64,000 nt of DNA from Sphingomonadaceae bacterium OTU29LAMAA1 (GTDB lineage Bacteria > Pseudomonadota > Alphaproteobacteria > Sphingomonadales > Sphingomonadaceae): assembly GCA_024072375.1 (NCBI GenBank), contig CP099617.1, positions 2,398,001 through 2,462,000 of the forward strand, given 5' to 3'. Shown here piece by piece: positions 8,997 through 17,190 of the stretch. Each line of letters begins with the position of its first letter. Position 1 is the first letter of the stretch. A program made the position numbers and the translations under genes. The notes below the pieces were generated by a model. That model was not told the DNA's origin and ran no database searches. It saw nothing but the letters and a program-made list of their open reading frames with translations.

Positions 8997-9007
8997 CGAC
9001 ATTCCTC

Positions 9008-9544
9008 TCAAATCCTCTTCGCCGCTGCGATCGCGACCTTGCAGCCCAGCCGGATGAACCCGCTCAGCACCGGATAGCCCACCGCCTGTTCGGCACCGTT
9101 GGCAAGCGCATGGTCACGATGCTCCAGCTCTTCCGCCTGAAAATCGGCGATCGCGTCGGACAGTTCGGGGTCGCTGGTTCCCAACGCGTCCAGCTGTTCC
9201 TGATAATGCTGGTCGATCTCGGTCTCCACCGCCGCGGTGCAGGCCATCGCGGCATTGGGGCCGATCGCCGCGGTGATCGCGCCCAGCGCAAAGCCCGCCT
9301 TGTCCCAGAACGGCTGGAACAGTGTCGGCCGCACGCCGCGCCGCGCGATCAGATCGTCGAAAAAGGCGCGATGCCGCTCCTCCTGCACCGCCATATGGTG
9401 GATCGCGCGCGAGGCTGGATGCCGGTCGCCCAACACCGCGAGCTGCCCCGCATAGATGCGCGTCGCGCCATATTCGCCCGCCTGATCGACGCGGATCATC
9501 GCATCGGTCGGCTCGCGCCGGTCCCCGGGCTTCCAGCGGCTCAT
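9008..9544 (-). CDS. coq7: 5-demethoxyubiquinone hydroxylase (COQ7 family)
   Basis: 178 residues of the diiron COQ7 monooxygenase, which adds the C-6 ring hydroxyl of ubiquinone (demethoxyubiquinol to 5-hydroxy form), replacing UbiF in alphaproteobacteria. The two-fold repeated diiron ligands are visible: DQAGEYGATRIY and EERHRAFF in the first half, ETEIDQHYQEQL and AEELEHRDHA in the second. It is a peripheral membrane protein. The ATG at 9544 overlaps the stop of dsbB (ATGA), so the two are translationally coupled. Length and motif order are normal. Confidence 0.95.
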   Translation of the reverse strand: MSRWKPGDRREPTDAMIRVDQAGEYGATRIYAGQLAVLGDRHPASRAIHHMAVQEERHRAFFDDLIARRGVRPTLFQPFWDKAGFALGAITAAIGPNAAMACTAAVETEIDQHYQEQLDALGTSDPELSDAIADFQAEELEHRDHALANGAEQAVGYPVLSGFIRLGCKVAIAAAKRI

Positions 9545-10035
9545 CGCGATCTCCTCATCAGCCACAAGATAAGGGCCGCGCCGCCCAATGACAGGATCGC
9601 GTTGAACCCGGCGAGCGAAATGCCCGCCACCGACCATTGCGCGACGTCGCAGCGCACCACCGGCGCCTTCATCAACGCCTCCAGCCGCGCCTCCGGCCCC
9701 AGCCCGCGCAGATCGACCGTCTGGGTGCAGGCGGTGAAGCCGTTCCACCAATGATATTCCACCCCGGCATGCGCGACGCCGATCGCCCCCGACACCGCGA
9801 TCAGCAGCGCGGCGAGGATCACGAATGCCTTGGCGATGCTTCGCTGCGGCACGACGAATGCCAGCACCGCGAACGGCAGCGCGGCATAGTGCGGCCAGCG
9901 CTGCCAGTGACACATCTCGCACGGATACAGGTGGCCGATCAGCTGCGATCCCCATGCCCCCGCCAGCAAGGCGGCCGGCAACAGCAGGGCGATCCAGCGC
10001 GCCTGCCGCTCGGCGTGGGTCAGCGGGCGGCTCAC
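9541..10035 (-). CDS. dsbB: Disulfide bond formation protein DsbB
   Basis: 164 residues, four transmembrane helices. DsbB reoxidises DsbA in the periplasm and passes electrons to ubiquinone. The first redox pair is CEMC (in LYPCEMCHWQRWPHY), the second lies in the periplasmic loop as TACTQTVD and VVRCDVAQW. The start is GTG at 10035, overlapping the ctpA stop (GTGA). Placing dsbB next to the ubiquinone gene coq7 is consistent with its use of quinone as acceptor, though this neighbourhood may be coincidental. Confidence 0.94.
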   Translation of the reverse strand: MSRPLTHAERQARWIALLLPAALLAGAWGSQLIGHLYPCEMCHWQRWPHYAALPFAVLAFVVPQRSIAKAFVILAALLIAVSGAIGVAHAGVEYHWWNGFTACTQTVDLRGLGPEARLEALMKAPVVRCDVAQWSVAGISLAGFNAILSLGGAALILWLMRRSR

Positions 10036-11366
10036 TTGGCCTTCGGCCTGGTCGCCGCCGCCACCTGCGTCGGCCCGCCCAGTCGCGCGACCGTCTTCAG
10101 CGCATAATAGAGCTGGAAGTCCTCGATGCCCTGCTTCTTGAGCTGGTCCGCGGTCATCGCAAAGCGGGGATCGTCCTTGACGTCCTCCTCCAGCACCTTG
10201 TTGTCCGCCTTCACCTCGTTGATCAGGTGGCGGCGCAGGTCGGCCTCGCGGAATACGGGACGCGTCTTGAAATCGGGGTCGCTGATCTGCGGCACGCGGA
10301 TGTCGGGCTCGATCCCGCCCTCCTGCACGCTGCGACCGGACGGCGTGTAATAGCGCGCGGTGGTCAGGCGCAGGGCGGTCTGCGGCCCGAGTTGCAGCAG
10401 CGTCTGCACCGATCCCTTACCGAAGCTGCGCTCGCCCATTACCAGCCCGCGGTGATGATCCTGCAGCGCGCCCGCGACGATCTCGGATGCCGATGCGGTG
10501 CCGGGATTGGTCAGCACGACGACCGGCAAACCGTGTGCATCATCCCCCGATTTCGCGAAATAACGCTCGATGTCCGCCTTTTCACGCCCGCGCTGTGAAA
10601 CGATCTCACCACGCTCAAGAAACGCATCACTCACCGCGATCGCCTGCGTCAGCAGCCCGCCGCCATTGTCGCGCAGATCGACGACATAGCCGAGCGGTCG
10701 ATGGCCGAGGCTCTTGTCGATCGCCATGATCGCGGCGCGGGTATCGGCTCCAGTGCTTTCGGAAAACGTGTTGATGTTGATGTAGCCGACCTGACCGCGG
10801 ACTTCCCATTTTACCGGCTTCTGGATGATGACCTCACGGTTCATCGTCACCTCGACCGGCTTGTCCTGCCCAGGTCGGACCAGCGTCAGGCTGATCTTGG
10901 TCCCGGGCTTGCCCCGCATCAGGCCGATCGCCTCGTCCAGCGTCTCGCCATAGATCAGCTTGCCGTCGATATGGGTGATATAGTCGCCCGACTTTACACC
11001 CGCGCGGAACGCCGGCGTATCCTCCTGAGGCGCCACCACCTTGACCGCGCCGTCCTCCATCTGGACGGTAAGGCCGAGGCCGCCGTAATTGCCTTCGGTC
11101 TGGATACGCAGATTGTCGTAGTCGAGCGCATCGACATAGCTCGAATGCGGATCGAGACTGGTCAGCATGCCCTGGATCGCGCCCTTGATCAGCTTCTGAT
11201 CGTCGACCTTGTCGACGTAATCCGCCTTGATCCGGTTGAACACGTCGAGGAACTGGTCGAATTCGCGGTAGGTGTCGGTATCGACCGCCGCCATCGCCTG
11301 CGTTGCGAGCGGGATCAGGCAGAGCGAGCCGAGGATTGCGGTCGCGGTAAGCAGCGGACGGGCCAT
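10032..11366 (-). CDS. ctpA: Carboxy-terminal processing protease (S41 family, CtpA)
   Basis: 444 residues with an N-terminal signal sequence (LLTATAILGSLCLIPLATQAMA), a PDZ domain (about 85-165: GGLGLTVQMEDG, GVKSGDYITHIDG) and the tail-specific protease domain. The catalytic serine is in NPGTASASEIVAGAL and the general-base lysine in ERSFGKGSVQ. Such periplasmic proteases trim or degrade envelope proteins and often need a LytM or TPR adaptor. It lies 111 nt downstream of an EnvC-like LytM gene, a common pairing, and before dsbB and coq7. The 111-nt gap could hold a separate promoter, but none is obvious. Confidence 0.95.
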   Translation of the reverse strand: MARPLLTATAILGSLCLIPLATQAMAAVDTDTYREFDQFLDVFNRIKADYVDKVDDQKLIKGAIQGMLTSLDPHSSYVDALDYDNLRIQTEGNYGGLGLTVQMEDGAVKVVAPQEDTPAFRAGVKSGDYITHIDGKLIYGETLDEAIGLMRGKPGTKISLTLVRPGQDKPVEVTMNREVIIQKPVKWEVRGQVGYININTFSESTGADTRAAIMAIDKSLGHRPLGYVVDLRDNGGGLLTQAIAVSDAFLERGEIVSQRGREKADIERYFAKSGDDAHGLPVVVLTNPGTASASEIVAGALQDHHRGLVMGERSFGKGSVQTLLQLGPQTALRLTTARYYTPSGRSVQEGGIEPDIRVPQISDPDFKTRPVFREADLRRHLINEVKADNKVLEEDVKDDPRFAMTADQLKKQGIEDFQLYYALKTVARLGGPTQVAAATRPKAK

Positions 11367-11477
11367 CGAACATCCTGAAGGCGGGAAAACTGTACGCGTT
11401 TAGCCTTTTTCTCGAACACTAGCAAAGCGCAGCGACGCTGAATGCGGGCTGACTTTGGCCCAACGAGTCCGGGGGCT

Positions 11478-12725
11478 TCAGCCGAGCAGCGCAGCGATGT
11501 CCATCGGCCGGCCGCGACGGCGCAATTCGACGGTGATCCGCGGCTCCTCGCTCCGGCTGGCGATACCCAGCGGCGCTCCGGTAGGCAGGCGCTGGCCGAC
11601 CACGACCCCGGCACTGGCACTGGCCAATCCCGTGATAAGACTGGTCCAGCCGTCGCCATGATCGACGATGACGATCGTACCGTAACCCCGGAACGGCCGG
11701 GCGTAGCGCACCACGCCTGCCGCCGGTGCGACGACCTGCGCACCGGACGACACGGCAAAGGTCAGCCCGCGCGAACGGACGCCGGCTGCGGATATCTCGT
11801 CGAGCCCGGTGACGAGCCGCCCGCGCACCGGCAAGCGATAGGCGCTTGCCAGCGGCACGGGCAGGACTGCGCCGGGTGCCAGCGGACGCGGCAATGGCCC
11901 GACCAGCCCGGCGAGATCGGCCGCCGTCGCCTGAGCGACATCGCCCTCGTCGAGAGAATCGACAAGATCGCGTGCACGCTCACCGAGTGCCAGCGCACGG
12001 TCCGATTCGCTCATCGCGCCGCGGACCAGCATTCGACTGCGCTGTCGATGATTCGCCTCCAGCCGCGCCAGCGCGACACGATTCGCTTCCAGTTCGGCAC
12101 GTCCGGTGCGAAGGGCAGCAGCAGCGACGATCGCGTCATGCTGAAGCGCGCGAGTGCGCGCGATCTGCCGGCGGACCGATTGCGTTTTCGCCTGCACGAT
12201 CGGCAGTGCACCACCCAATACTGCGCGAACATGGACGAGGTCGTCGACCGATCCGGGCTGCGCGATAGCGACCATCGTCGGCCGCCGGGCCAGCGCGGTC
12301 AGTGCGGCGAGCAGTCGCGCAACGGGGGCCTGTGCCGTACCGAGCGTCGCCTGCTGGTTCGCAAGCAGCCGGGTGACGATCGCCTGCCGCGCCTGGGCCG
12401 CGGTAAGCGTAGCCTCGGCAGCGGTGACGCGCGCGGCGAGTGCGGCTTCCTCGGCACGCGCCTTGTCGGCCGCGTTTCGCTCGGCGGCGGCGCGCGCGGC
12501 GAGAACTTCTGCCTTGCGCGTGGCAACGGCGGCATCGCGCTTGGCCGCCGCGAGCCGCTGGCGCTGATCGGGTAACGTCTGGCTTTGCGCGGGAATGACG
12601 AGCGAAAGAAGGGCCAGGGCCACCAGCGCGACATGCTTGTTGCCCCGACCTGTCGCTCTCTTGCCCCTCTCCCTTAGCGAGAGGGCACCGCAGGTGCGGA
12701 AGGGTGAGGACAGCAGCACCGCCAT
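11478..12725 (-). CDS. envC: Murein hydrolase activator, EnvC-like (degenerate M23/LytM)
   Basis: Up to 415 residues: hydrophobic N-terminal segment, a long Ala/Arg-rich coiled coil (about 50-270) and a C-terminal LytM/M23 domain. The domain keeps GYGTIVIVDHGDGW but lacks zinc-binding histidines: where active M23 peptidases have YGH the sequence reads LITGLA, and the HxH position reads ITVELRR. This is the EnvC pattern, an activator of amidases at the division site rather than an enzyme. The start is doubtful: ATG at 12725 is only 4 nt after rlmH but makes codons 6-23 run through a type B repeat; an in-frame GTG at 12623 would give a compact signal peptide. Confidence 0.85.
   Translation of the reverse strand: MAVLLSSPFRTCGALSLRERGKRATGRGNKHVALVALALLSLVIPAQSQTLPDQRQRLAAAKRDAAVATRKAEVLAARAAAERNAADKARAEEAALAARVTAAEATLTAAQARQAIVTRLLANQQATLGTAQAPVARLLAALTALARRPTMVAIAQPGSVDDLVHVRAVLGGALPIVQAKTQSVRRQIARTRALQHDAIVAAAALRTGRAELEANRVALARLEANHRQRSRMLVRGAMSESDRALALGERARDLVDSLDEGDVAQATAADLAGLVGPLPRPLAPGAVLPVPLASAYRLPVRGRLVTGLDEISAAGVRSRGLTFAVSSGAQVVAPAAGVVRYARPFRGYGTIVIVDHGDGWTSLITGLASASAGVVVGQRLPTGAPLGIASRSEEPRITVELRRRGRPMDIAALLG
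12661..12712 (-). repeat. Type B palindromic repeat inside the envC 5' end
   Basis: On the minus strand this reads CCTCACCCTTCCGCACCTGC followed by a GC-rich hairpin and CTCTCGC...GAGAGGGG. Close relatives lie at 27354-27408 and, shortened, at 63531-63566, so it is a dispersed element. Here it falls within the long form of the envC reading frame. Confidence 0.75.
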
Positions 12726-12729
12726 CGCC

Positions 12730-13152
12730 TTACCCCTCCCGATGATACGGATGACCCGCCAGGATCGCCGTCGCGCGAAACAATTGCTCCGCCAGCATCG
12801 CCCGCGCCAGCATGTGCGGCCACGTCGCGCGACCGAACGACAGCAGCAGGTCCGCCTCGGCGCGCTCGGCGTCGCCGAAGCCGTCCGCCGCGCCGATCAT
12901 GAAGCGGACCTCACGCGTACCGCTGTCGCGCCAACGCTCCAGCCGGCGCGCGAAATCGATCGAGCCCAGCACCTCACCCTTCTCATCGAGCAGGACGCGG
13001 ATCGTCTGCGTCTCCAACGTCGGCAGCTTGCCCCCGGTGTCGGGCAGCTCGGTGACGCGTGTCGGCCAGACGATCCGCTTCAGATAGCGGTCGACCAGTT
13101 CGGCCTCGGGCGAGCGCCCGATCCGCCCGCGTGCGACCACGTGAAGAAGGAT
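12730..13152 (-). CDS. rlmH: 23S rRNA (pseudouridine1915-N3)-methyltransferase RlmH
   Basis: 140 residues of the SPOUT methyltransferase that methylates pseudouridine 1915 in helix 69 of 23S rRNA on assembled 70S ribosomes. The SAM-knot motif is FMIGAADGFG and the C-terminus HPYHREG is the family ending. The start is unusual: the first beta strand of the family (MLLHxxARGxIGR) aligns with an ATC codon at 13150-13152, which has GAGG 6 nt upstream, whereas the first standard start, GTG at 13140, lacks a Shine-Dalgarno and would remove the strand's first four residues. Its stop is 4 nt before the envC ATG; the start touches the rsfS stop. Confidence 0.9.
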   Translation of the reverse strand: MLLHVVARGRIGRSPEAELVDRYLKRIVWPTRVTELPDTGGKLPTLETQTIRVLLDEKGEVLGSIDFARRLERWRDSGTREVRFMIGAADGFGDAERAEADLLLSFGRATWPHMLARAMLAEQLFRATAILAGHPYHREG

Positions 13153-13153
13153 A

Positions 13154-13579
13154 TCAGACCTCGGTGGTCGGGTTGGTGACTTCCGGCGGCAGCGGCTTCA
13201 GCGACGACGACACGGTATCGCCGAACTGCCACATCCGCTCCAGGTTGTAGAAGGTGCGCACCTCCGGCCGGAACAGGTGGATGATGACGTCGTTCGCGTC
13301 GATCAACACCCAGTCGGCGGTCTGCAATCCTTCGATCCGCACGCTGCGACCGAATTCCGCCTTGATCTTCTCAGCCAGCTTATGCGCCATCGATGCGACC
13401 TGGCGCGTCGACCGACCGCTGGCGATCACCATGTGGTCGGCGATCGACGATTTGCCGGCGAGCGGGATCGTGATGACCTCTTCCGCCTGATCGTCGTCAA
13501 GCGACGCCATGATCAGCCGATGCAAAGCTTCGACTTCGGCCGGGTCGGCTGGCCGCACGGCATGGGGGTTACTCGCCAA
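13154..13579 (-). CDS. rsfS: Ribosome silencing factor RsfS
   Basis: 141 residues of the RsfS/Iojap family, which binds ribosomal protein L14 and blocks 30S-50S joining in starved cells. The conserved block SSIADHMVIASGRSTRQVAS is at about residues 45-64 and ADWVLIDANDVIIHLF at about 90-105. The TTG at 13579 is taken as start because AGGAG lies 5 nt upstream; the frame continues open but without family similarity. It overlaps the nadD end by 11 nt, and the order nadD-rsfS-rlmH is standard in alphaproteobacteria. Confidence 0.93.
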   Translation of the reverse strand: MASNPHAVRPADPAEVEALHRLIMASLDDDQAEEVITIPLAGKSSIADHMVIASGRSTRQVASMAHKLAEKIKAEFGRSVRIEGLQTADWVLIDANDVIIHLFRPEVRTFYNLERMWQFGDTVSSSLKPLPPEVTNPTTEV

Positions 13580-14213
13580 GGGTACTCCTGGGTTGCTGGG
13601 CCGGGTGGCGCCGGTGCCAGTCGGGATCGGCCGCTCGGGCCGCGGTCGCGGAGGTAGGGTCGGGGCGGAAGCGCAACAGCACGAGTGCCGGCAATCTCCA
13701 CGTCGTCCAATGCTTCGCCTGGCATGCGGGCCGTTGGAAGCGTCGCAGCCAACCCATCGCGACACTCGCGAGGGCGTCATCGTCATACCCCGGACGCGCG
13801 ATCACCGCAATCGGCATCGTACGGGCGATCTCACGCCATCCCCGCCAGCGATGGAACTGCGCCAGATTGTCCGCCCCCATCAGCCAGATGAACCGTCGCT
13901 TGGGGTACCGACGCTCGAGCTTGCGCAGGGTATCGAGCGTGTAGCGCGTGTGCAGCCGCGTCTCGATGTCGGTCGCCCGGATCGGCGCACGCCGCGCCAT
14001 GCTTCGAGCAGACGCGAGCCGCGCAGCAAGCGGCGCCATGTCGCGCGCGCCGGCCTTCAGCGGGTTGCCGGGCGACACCAGCCACCACGCCTCGTCGAGG
14101 TCCAGCGCGCGGATCGCGGCGAGCGTGATCCCGCGATGCCCGCGGTGCGCCGGATTGAACGATCCGCCGAGCAGGCCGGTTGTCCTCAACGACCGAACAG
14201 CCAATTCTCGCAC
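13569..14213 (-). CDS. nadD: Nicotinate-nucleotide adenylyltransferase
   Basis: 214 residues. NadD joins nicotinate mononucleotide to AMP from ATP to give deamido-NAD. The ATP-binding motif GGSFNPAHRGHR is at residues 16-27 and the substrate loop FIWLMGADNLAQFHRW at about 109-124. The usual ISSTxIR motif is replaced by PTSATAARAADPDW, the form common in sphingomonads. The start is GTG at 14213; this overlaps the end of the small gene upstream by 28 nt. An in-frame TTG a few codons later is also possible. It sits in the proA to rlmH operon. Confidence 0.93.
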   Translation of the reverse strand: MRELAVRSLRTTGLLGGSFNPAHRGHRGITLAAIRALDLDEAWWLVSPGNPLKAGARDMAPLAARLASARSMARRAPIRATDIETRLHTRYTLDTLRKLERRYPKRRFIWLMGADNLAQFHRWRGWREIARTMPIAVIARPGYDDDALASVAMGWLRRFQRPACQAKHWTTWRLPALVLLRFRPDPTSATAARAADPDWHRRHPAQQPRSTLGE

Positions 14214-14434
14214 TCTCGAACGCAGATGATCTCTACGGCCGTATCAATAATACGGTCGCGGATCAGGTGAGGCGTATCATTACCGCGAAGGATGCGATGA
14301 TCGTCGACGATCAGACAATCACCCTGCGCGACATTGCCGAAAAACTGGCTATTATCTCGCGCTGCCCTCAACGCCACGGGGCGACGTCTGACAGCGCCTT
14401 CCGCATCGGCAGTCATCGATGTCGCGGATGTCAT
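14186..14434 (-). CDS. Small hypothetical protein (proA-nadD operon, second)
   Basis: 82 residues, soluble, no signal peptide. I do not recognise a family. The C-terminal half (GDCLIVDDHRILRGN, then RDRIIDTAVEIICVRE) looks structured, while the first 25 residues are Ala/Arg-rich. Its ATG overlaps the stop of the preceding small gene (ATGA) and its end overlaps nadD by 28 nt, which supports translation as part of the operon. Base composition is less GC-rich than in the neighbouring genes. It could be an accessory insertion between proA and nadD; a partly decayed gene is the alternative. Confidence 0.45.
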   Translation of the reverse strand: MTSATSMTADAEGAVRRRPVALRAARDNSQFFGNVAQGDCLIVDDHRILRGNDTPHLIRDRIIDTAVEIICVRECENWLFGR

Positions 14435-14718
14435 CCAGCGCCAACGGCGACCGGATTATCCGCGTCAAGCCGGCGCTTGGCGATCATCGCATCGAGCCCC
14501 GCCATCGCCGGCTCATGCGGTATGCCGTCACTCCGGTCGAGCACATCGACACAGACCTGAATGAACGCGTCCAAACCGTCATTGCTTTCCGTCGCCCGAC
14601 GGATCGCCTGACTGCTTATGCCCCGCCGTTGTGCGATACGATCGAAGAGCGCCATCCTCTCGGTTTGAAGCGGCTGACGATTGGCCATAAGACCGATATA
14701 GACCGCTTGTCCCGCCAT
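14431..14718 (-). CDS. Small hypothetical protein (proA-nadD operon, first)
   Basis: 95 residues, predicted mostly helical, no recognised domain; a core of ERMALFDRIAQRRGISSQAI followed by LDAFIQVCVDVLDRS suggests a small helical bundle. The ATG at 14718 is only 6 nt after the proA stop; an alternative ATG lies ten codons in (14688). It overlaps the next small gene by ATGA. Codon use is plausible but with more A/T at third positions than proA. The spacing makes it likely that both small genes are transcribed with proA and nadD. Function unknown. Confidence 0.5.
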   Translation of the reverse strand: MAGQAVYIGLMANRQPLQTERMALFDRIAQRRGISSQAIRRATESNDGLDAFIQVCVDVLDRSDGIPHEPAMAGLDAMIAKRRLDADNPVAVGAG

Positions 14719-14724
14719 CTCAAC

Positions 14725-15999
14725 TTATCGGCGCACCTGCCCCGTCCCGCGTCCTACCCATTTATACGTCGTCAGCCCCTCCAGTGCGACCGGACCACGC
14801 GCATGCAAACGGCCGGTAGCGATGCCGATCTCCGCGCCGAGCCCGAATTCCCCACCGTCGGCAAACTGGGTCGACGCGTTCCACAAGACGATCGCGCTGT
14901 CGACGCCAGCCAGGAAGCGTTCGGCGACCGTCGTGTCCGCGGCGACGATCGCATCGGTGTGATGCGAGCCGTGGCGGGCGATATGCGCCATCGCGTCCTC
15001 GACGCCGTCAACTTGCGCGACCGAGGCGATGGCGTCGAGATATTCGGTATCCCAATCGGCAGCATCCGCGGGTGCCGCGCCAGTCAGGGCAACGATCGCA
15101 TCGTCACCGCGAACCACGCAGCCTGCTTCTGCAAGCGCCGTCACCAGCGCTGCAGGCTGCGGATAGCCACGATCGATCAGCAGCGTTTCCATCGATCCGC
15201 ACACCCCCGTGCGGCGCATCTTGGCATTGACGACGACGTCCCGCGCCATCGCCGGATCCGCAGAGGCGTGGACATAGACGTGATTGATACCGTCGAGATG
15301 CGCGAGCACCGGCACGCGCGCCTCGGCCTGGACACGGGCGACGAGGCTCTTGCCGCCGCGCGGCACGATGAGATCTATCGCGCCGTCCGCAGCCAGCATC
15401 GCGCCGACGGCGGCGCGGTCGGTGGTCGGCACCAGTTGCACCGCATCGACGGATAGACCGGTGTCGGCGAAGCCCGTGATCAGCGCAGCATGGATCGCGC
15501 GGTTGCTGTGGACGGCTTCGGAACCGCCGCGCAGGATCGCCGCATTGCCCGCCATGACGCAAAGTGCCGCAGCGTCCGCAGTGACGTTGGGGCGCGATTC
15601 GTAGACGATGCCGATCACGCCGATGGGTACGCGGACGCGCGTGAGCGCAAGGCCATTAGGCCTTTCGCTGCGGTCGATCGTCCGGCCGACCGGATCGTCC
15701 AGCGCCGCCACCGCCTCCACACCCGCGACCATTCCTGCAATGCGGTCGGGATCAAGTCTCAACCGGTCGAGCAGCGCATCGGACAGCCCCCGTCCGGCTG
15801 CCGTCGCCATGTCGCGGGCATTGGCGGCGAGAATCACAGGTTCCGCATCGCGCAGACGGGCGGCGGCAGCCCGCAGGCCGGCGGCCTTTGTCGGCGTCGG
15901 CAGGCTCGCGATCGCTCGGGCGGCGACCCGAGCCCGCCGACCCATTTCCGCGATCAATTCTGTCGGATGCGCTATGTCGGTCATACCGATCGTTATCAT
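14725..15999 (-). CDS. proA: Gamma-glutamyl phosphate reductase
   Basis: 424 residues of the aldehyde dehydrogenase superfamily. ProA reduces gamma-glutamyl phosphate with NADPH to glutamate semialdehyde in proline synthesis. The catalytic cysteine lies in TGVCGSMETLLIDRG, and YESRPNVTADAAALC and PRGGKSLV are family stretches. The ATG at 15999 is used because AGGGG lies 7 nt upstream; an internal ATG five codons later is possible. It heads the minus-strand run through nadD, rsfS, rlmH and envC. proB is not in the window. Confidence 0.96.
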   Translation of the reverse strand: MITIGMTDIAHPTELIAEMGRRARVAARAIASLPTPTKAAGLRAAAARLRDAEPVILAANARDMATAAGRGLSDALLDRLRLDPDRIAGMVAGVEAVAALDDPVGRTIDRSERPNGLALTRVRVPIGVIGIVYESRPNVTADAAALCVMAGNAAILRGGSEAVHSNRAIHAALITGFADTGLSVDAVQLVPTTDRAAVGAMLAADGAIDLIVPRGGKSLVARVQAEARVPVLAHLDGINHVYVHASADPAMARDVVVNAKMRRTGVCGSMETLLIDRGYPQPAALVTALAEAGCVVRGDDAIVALTGAAPADAADWDTEYLDAIASVAQVDGVEDAMAHIARHGSHHTDAIVAADTTVAERFLAGVDSAIVLWNASTQFADGGEFGLGAEIGIATGRLHARGPVALEGLTTYKWVGRGTGQVRR

Positions 16000-16045
16000 G
16001 ACAAGGCCCCTCGCGCCACGATCGAGAGCTTGCTAGGCATCGCAT

Positions 16046-17116
16046 ATGTCGGGGGATATCGCTGCAGCAGGGGATTTCATCACGGGTGCGCTTGCCGCCC
16101 GGTCGGTGGAACCGCACGCCGGAGAAGGCGCGCATCAGGGTCATGGTGACTTGTGTCTCAATTGCGGGACGAGGCTGATCGGCGCGCATTGCCACGCCTG
16201 CGGCCAATCGGCACACGTCCATCGAACGGTCGGCGCGATCGGGCACGAGATCGCGCATGGCGTCTTCCATTTCGAAGGCAAGATCTGGCGCACCCTGCCG
16301 ATGCTGCTGTTGCGTCCCGGCGACCTGACCCGCCGCTATGTCGCGGGTGAGCGGGCACGGTTCGTATCTCCGCTGGCGCTGTTCCTGTTCACCGTATTCC
16401 TGATGTTCGCGACGATCAGCGCGCTGGGCGGCGATATTGCCGAGGCGGTTTCACCCGAAACCATGAGCCGCAACGTGGTGGGCTTCGCCCGCGGCGCGGA
16501 AAAGGCGCAGAAGGCGCTCGAGAAAGCCGAGGGGCAGCGCGTCACGCTGGCTGCGGAGGGCAAACCGACGCAGGAGGTCGATCGTGAGATCACCGCGTTA
16601 CGCACCACAATAGCAGCGCTGAAAAAGACGCAGGCCGGCGGAACGAGCGATACCGAATTCAAGCTGGCCGAAGCGAAGACTGGCTGGGTGGCGCTGGACC
16701 ATGGCCTGGAAAAGGCAAACAAGAATCCAGGGCTGGCACTCTACAAGCTCCAGACCAGCACCTATAAATATAGCTGGCTGCTGATCCCGATCTCGACGCC
16801 GCTCGTCGCCCTCCTATTCCTGTGGCGGCGGCGGTTCGGGCTGTACGACCATGCGATCTTCGTCACGTACAGCCTTGCGTTCATGATGCTGATGGTGATT
16901 GCGCTGATGCTGCTGAGCGTTGCCGGCCTGAGCGGCGGATGGATGTCGCTGGTGGTGCTGTTGCTGCCGCCGGTCCATATGTTCCGGCAGTTGCGTGGCG
17001 CCTATTCGCTGCGCAAGCGGTCGGCATTGTGGCGGACGGCTGTGCTGCTGGTCTTTGCCTGGACCGCGCTGTCGATGTTCCTGGTGTTGCTGACCTTGCA
17101 CGGACTGACGGACTAA
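16046..17116 (+). CDS. DUF3667 family membrane protein
   Basis: 356 residues. The N-terminal zinc-ribbon-like motif CLNCGTRLIGAHCHACGQ (about 37-54) defines DUF3667. The first hydrophobic helix (SPLALFLFTVFLMFATISA) is followed by a charged coiled-coil loop of about 90 residues and then three further helices at the C-terminus. The function of the family is unknown; the arrangement suggests a membrane protein with a cytosolic metal-binding head. It is divergent from proA across 46 nt, so promoters overlap or are very compact. Confidence 0.85.
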   Translation: MSGDIAAAGDFITGALAARSVEPHAGEGAHQGHGDLCLNCGTRLIGAHCHACGQSAHVHRTVGAIGHEIAHGVFHFEGKIWRTLPMLLLRPGDLTRRYVAGERARFVSPLALFLFTVFLMFATISALGGDIAEAVSPETMSRNVVGFARGAEKAQKALEKAEGQRVTLAAEGKPTQEVDREITALRTTIAALKKTQAGGTSDTEFKLAEAKTGWVALDHGLEKANKNPGLALYKLQTSTYKYSWLLIPISTPLVALLFLWRRRFGLYDHAIFVTYSLAFMMLMVIALMLLSVAGLSGGWMSLVVLLLPPVHMFRQLRGAYSLRKRSALWRTAVLLVFAWTALSMFLVLLTLHGLTD

Positions 17117-17190
17117 TCGAACTCCGGTTCCGTGTCGTTCGGAACTGCCCGTTTCGTGATTGCCCGTCCGCGCAGTCCGTGCCGGAAGGA

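Noticed and set aside
14186..14434. GDCLIVDDHRILRGN as the last strand of a TauD/clavaminate-synthase oxygenase
   Set aside because: The HxD and distal parts of the fold are absent in an 82-residue protein; likeness is short and could be chance.
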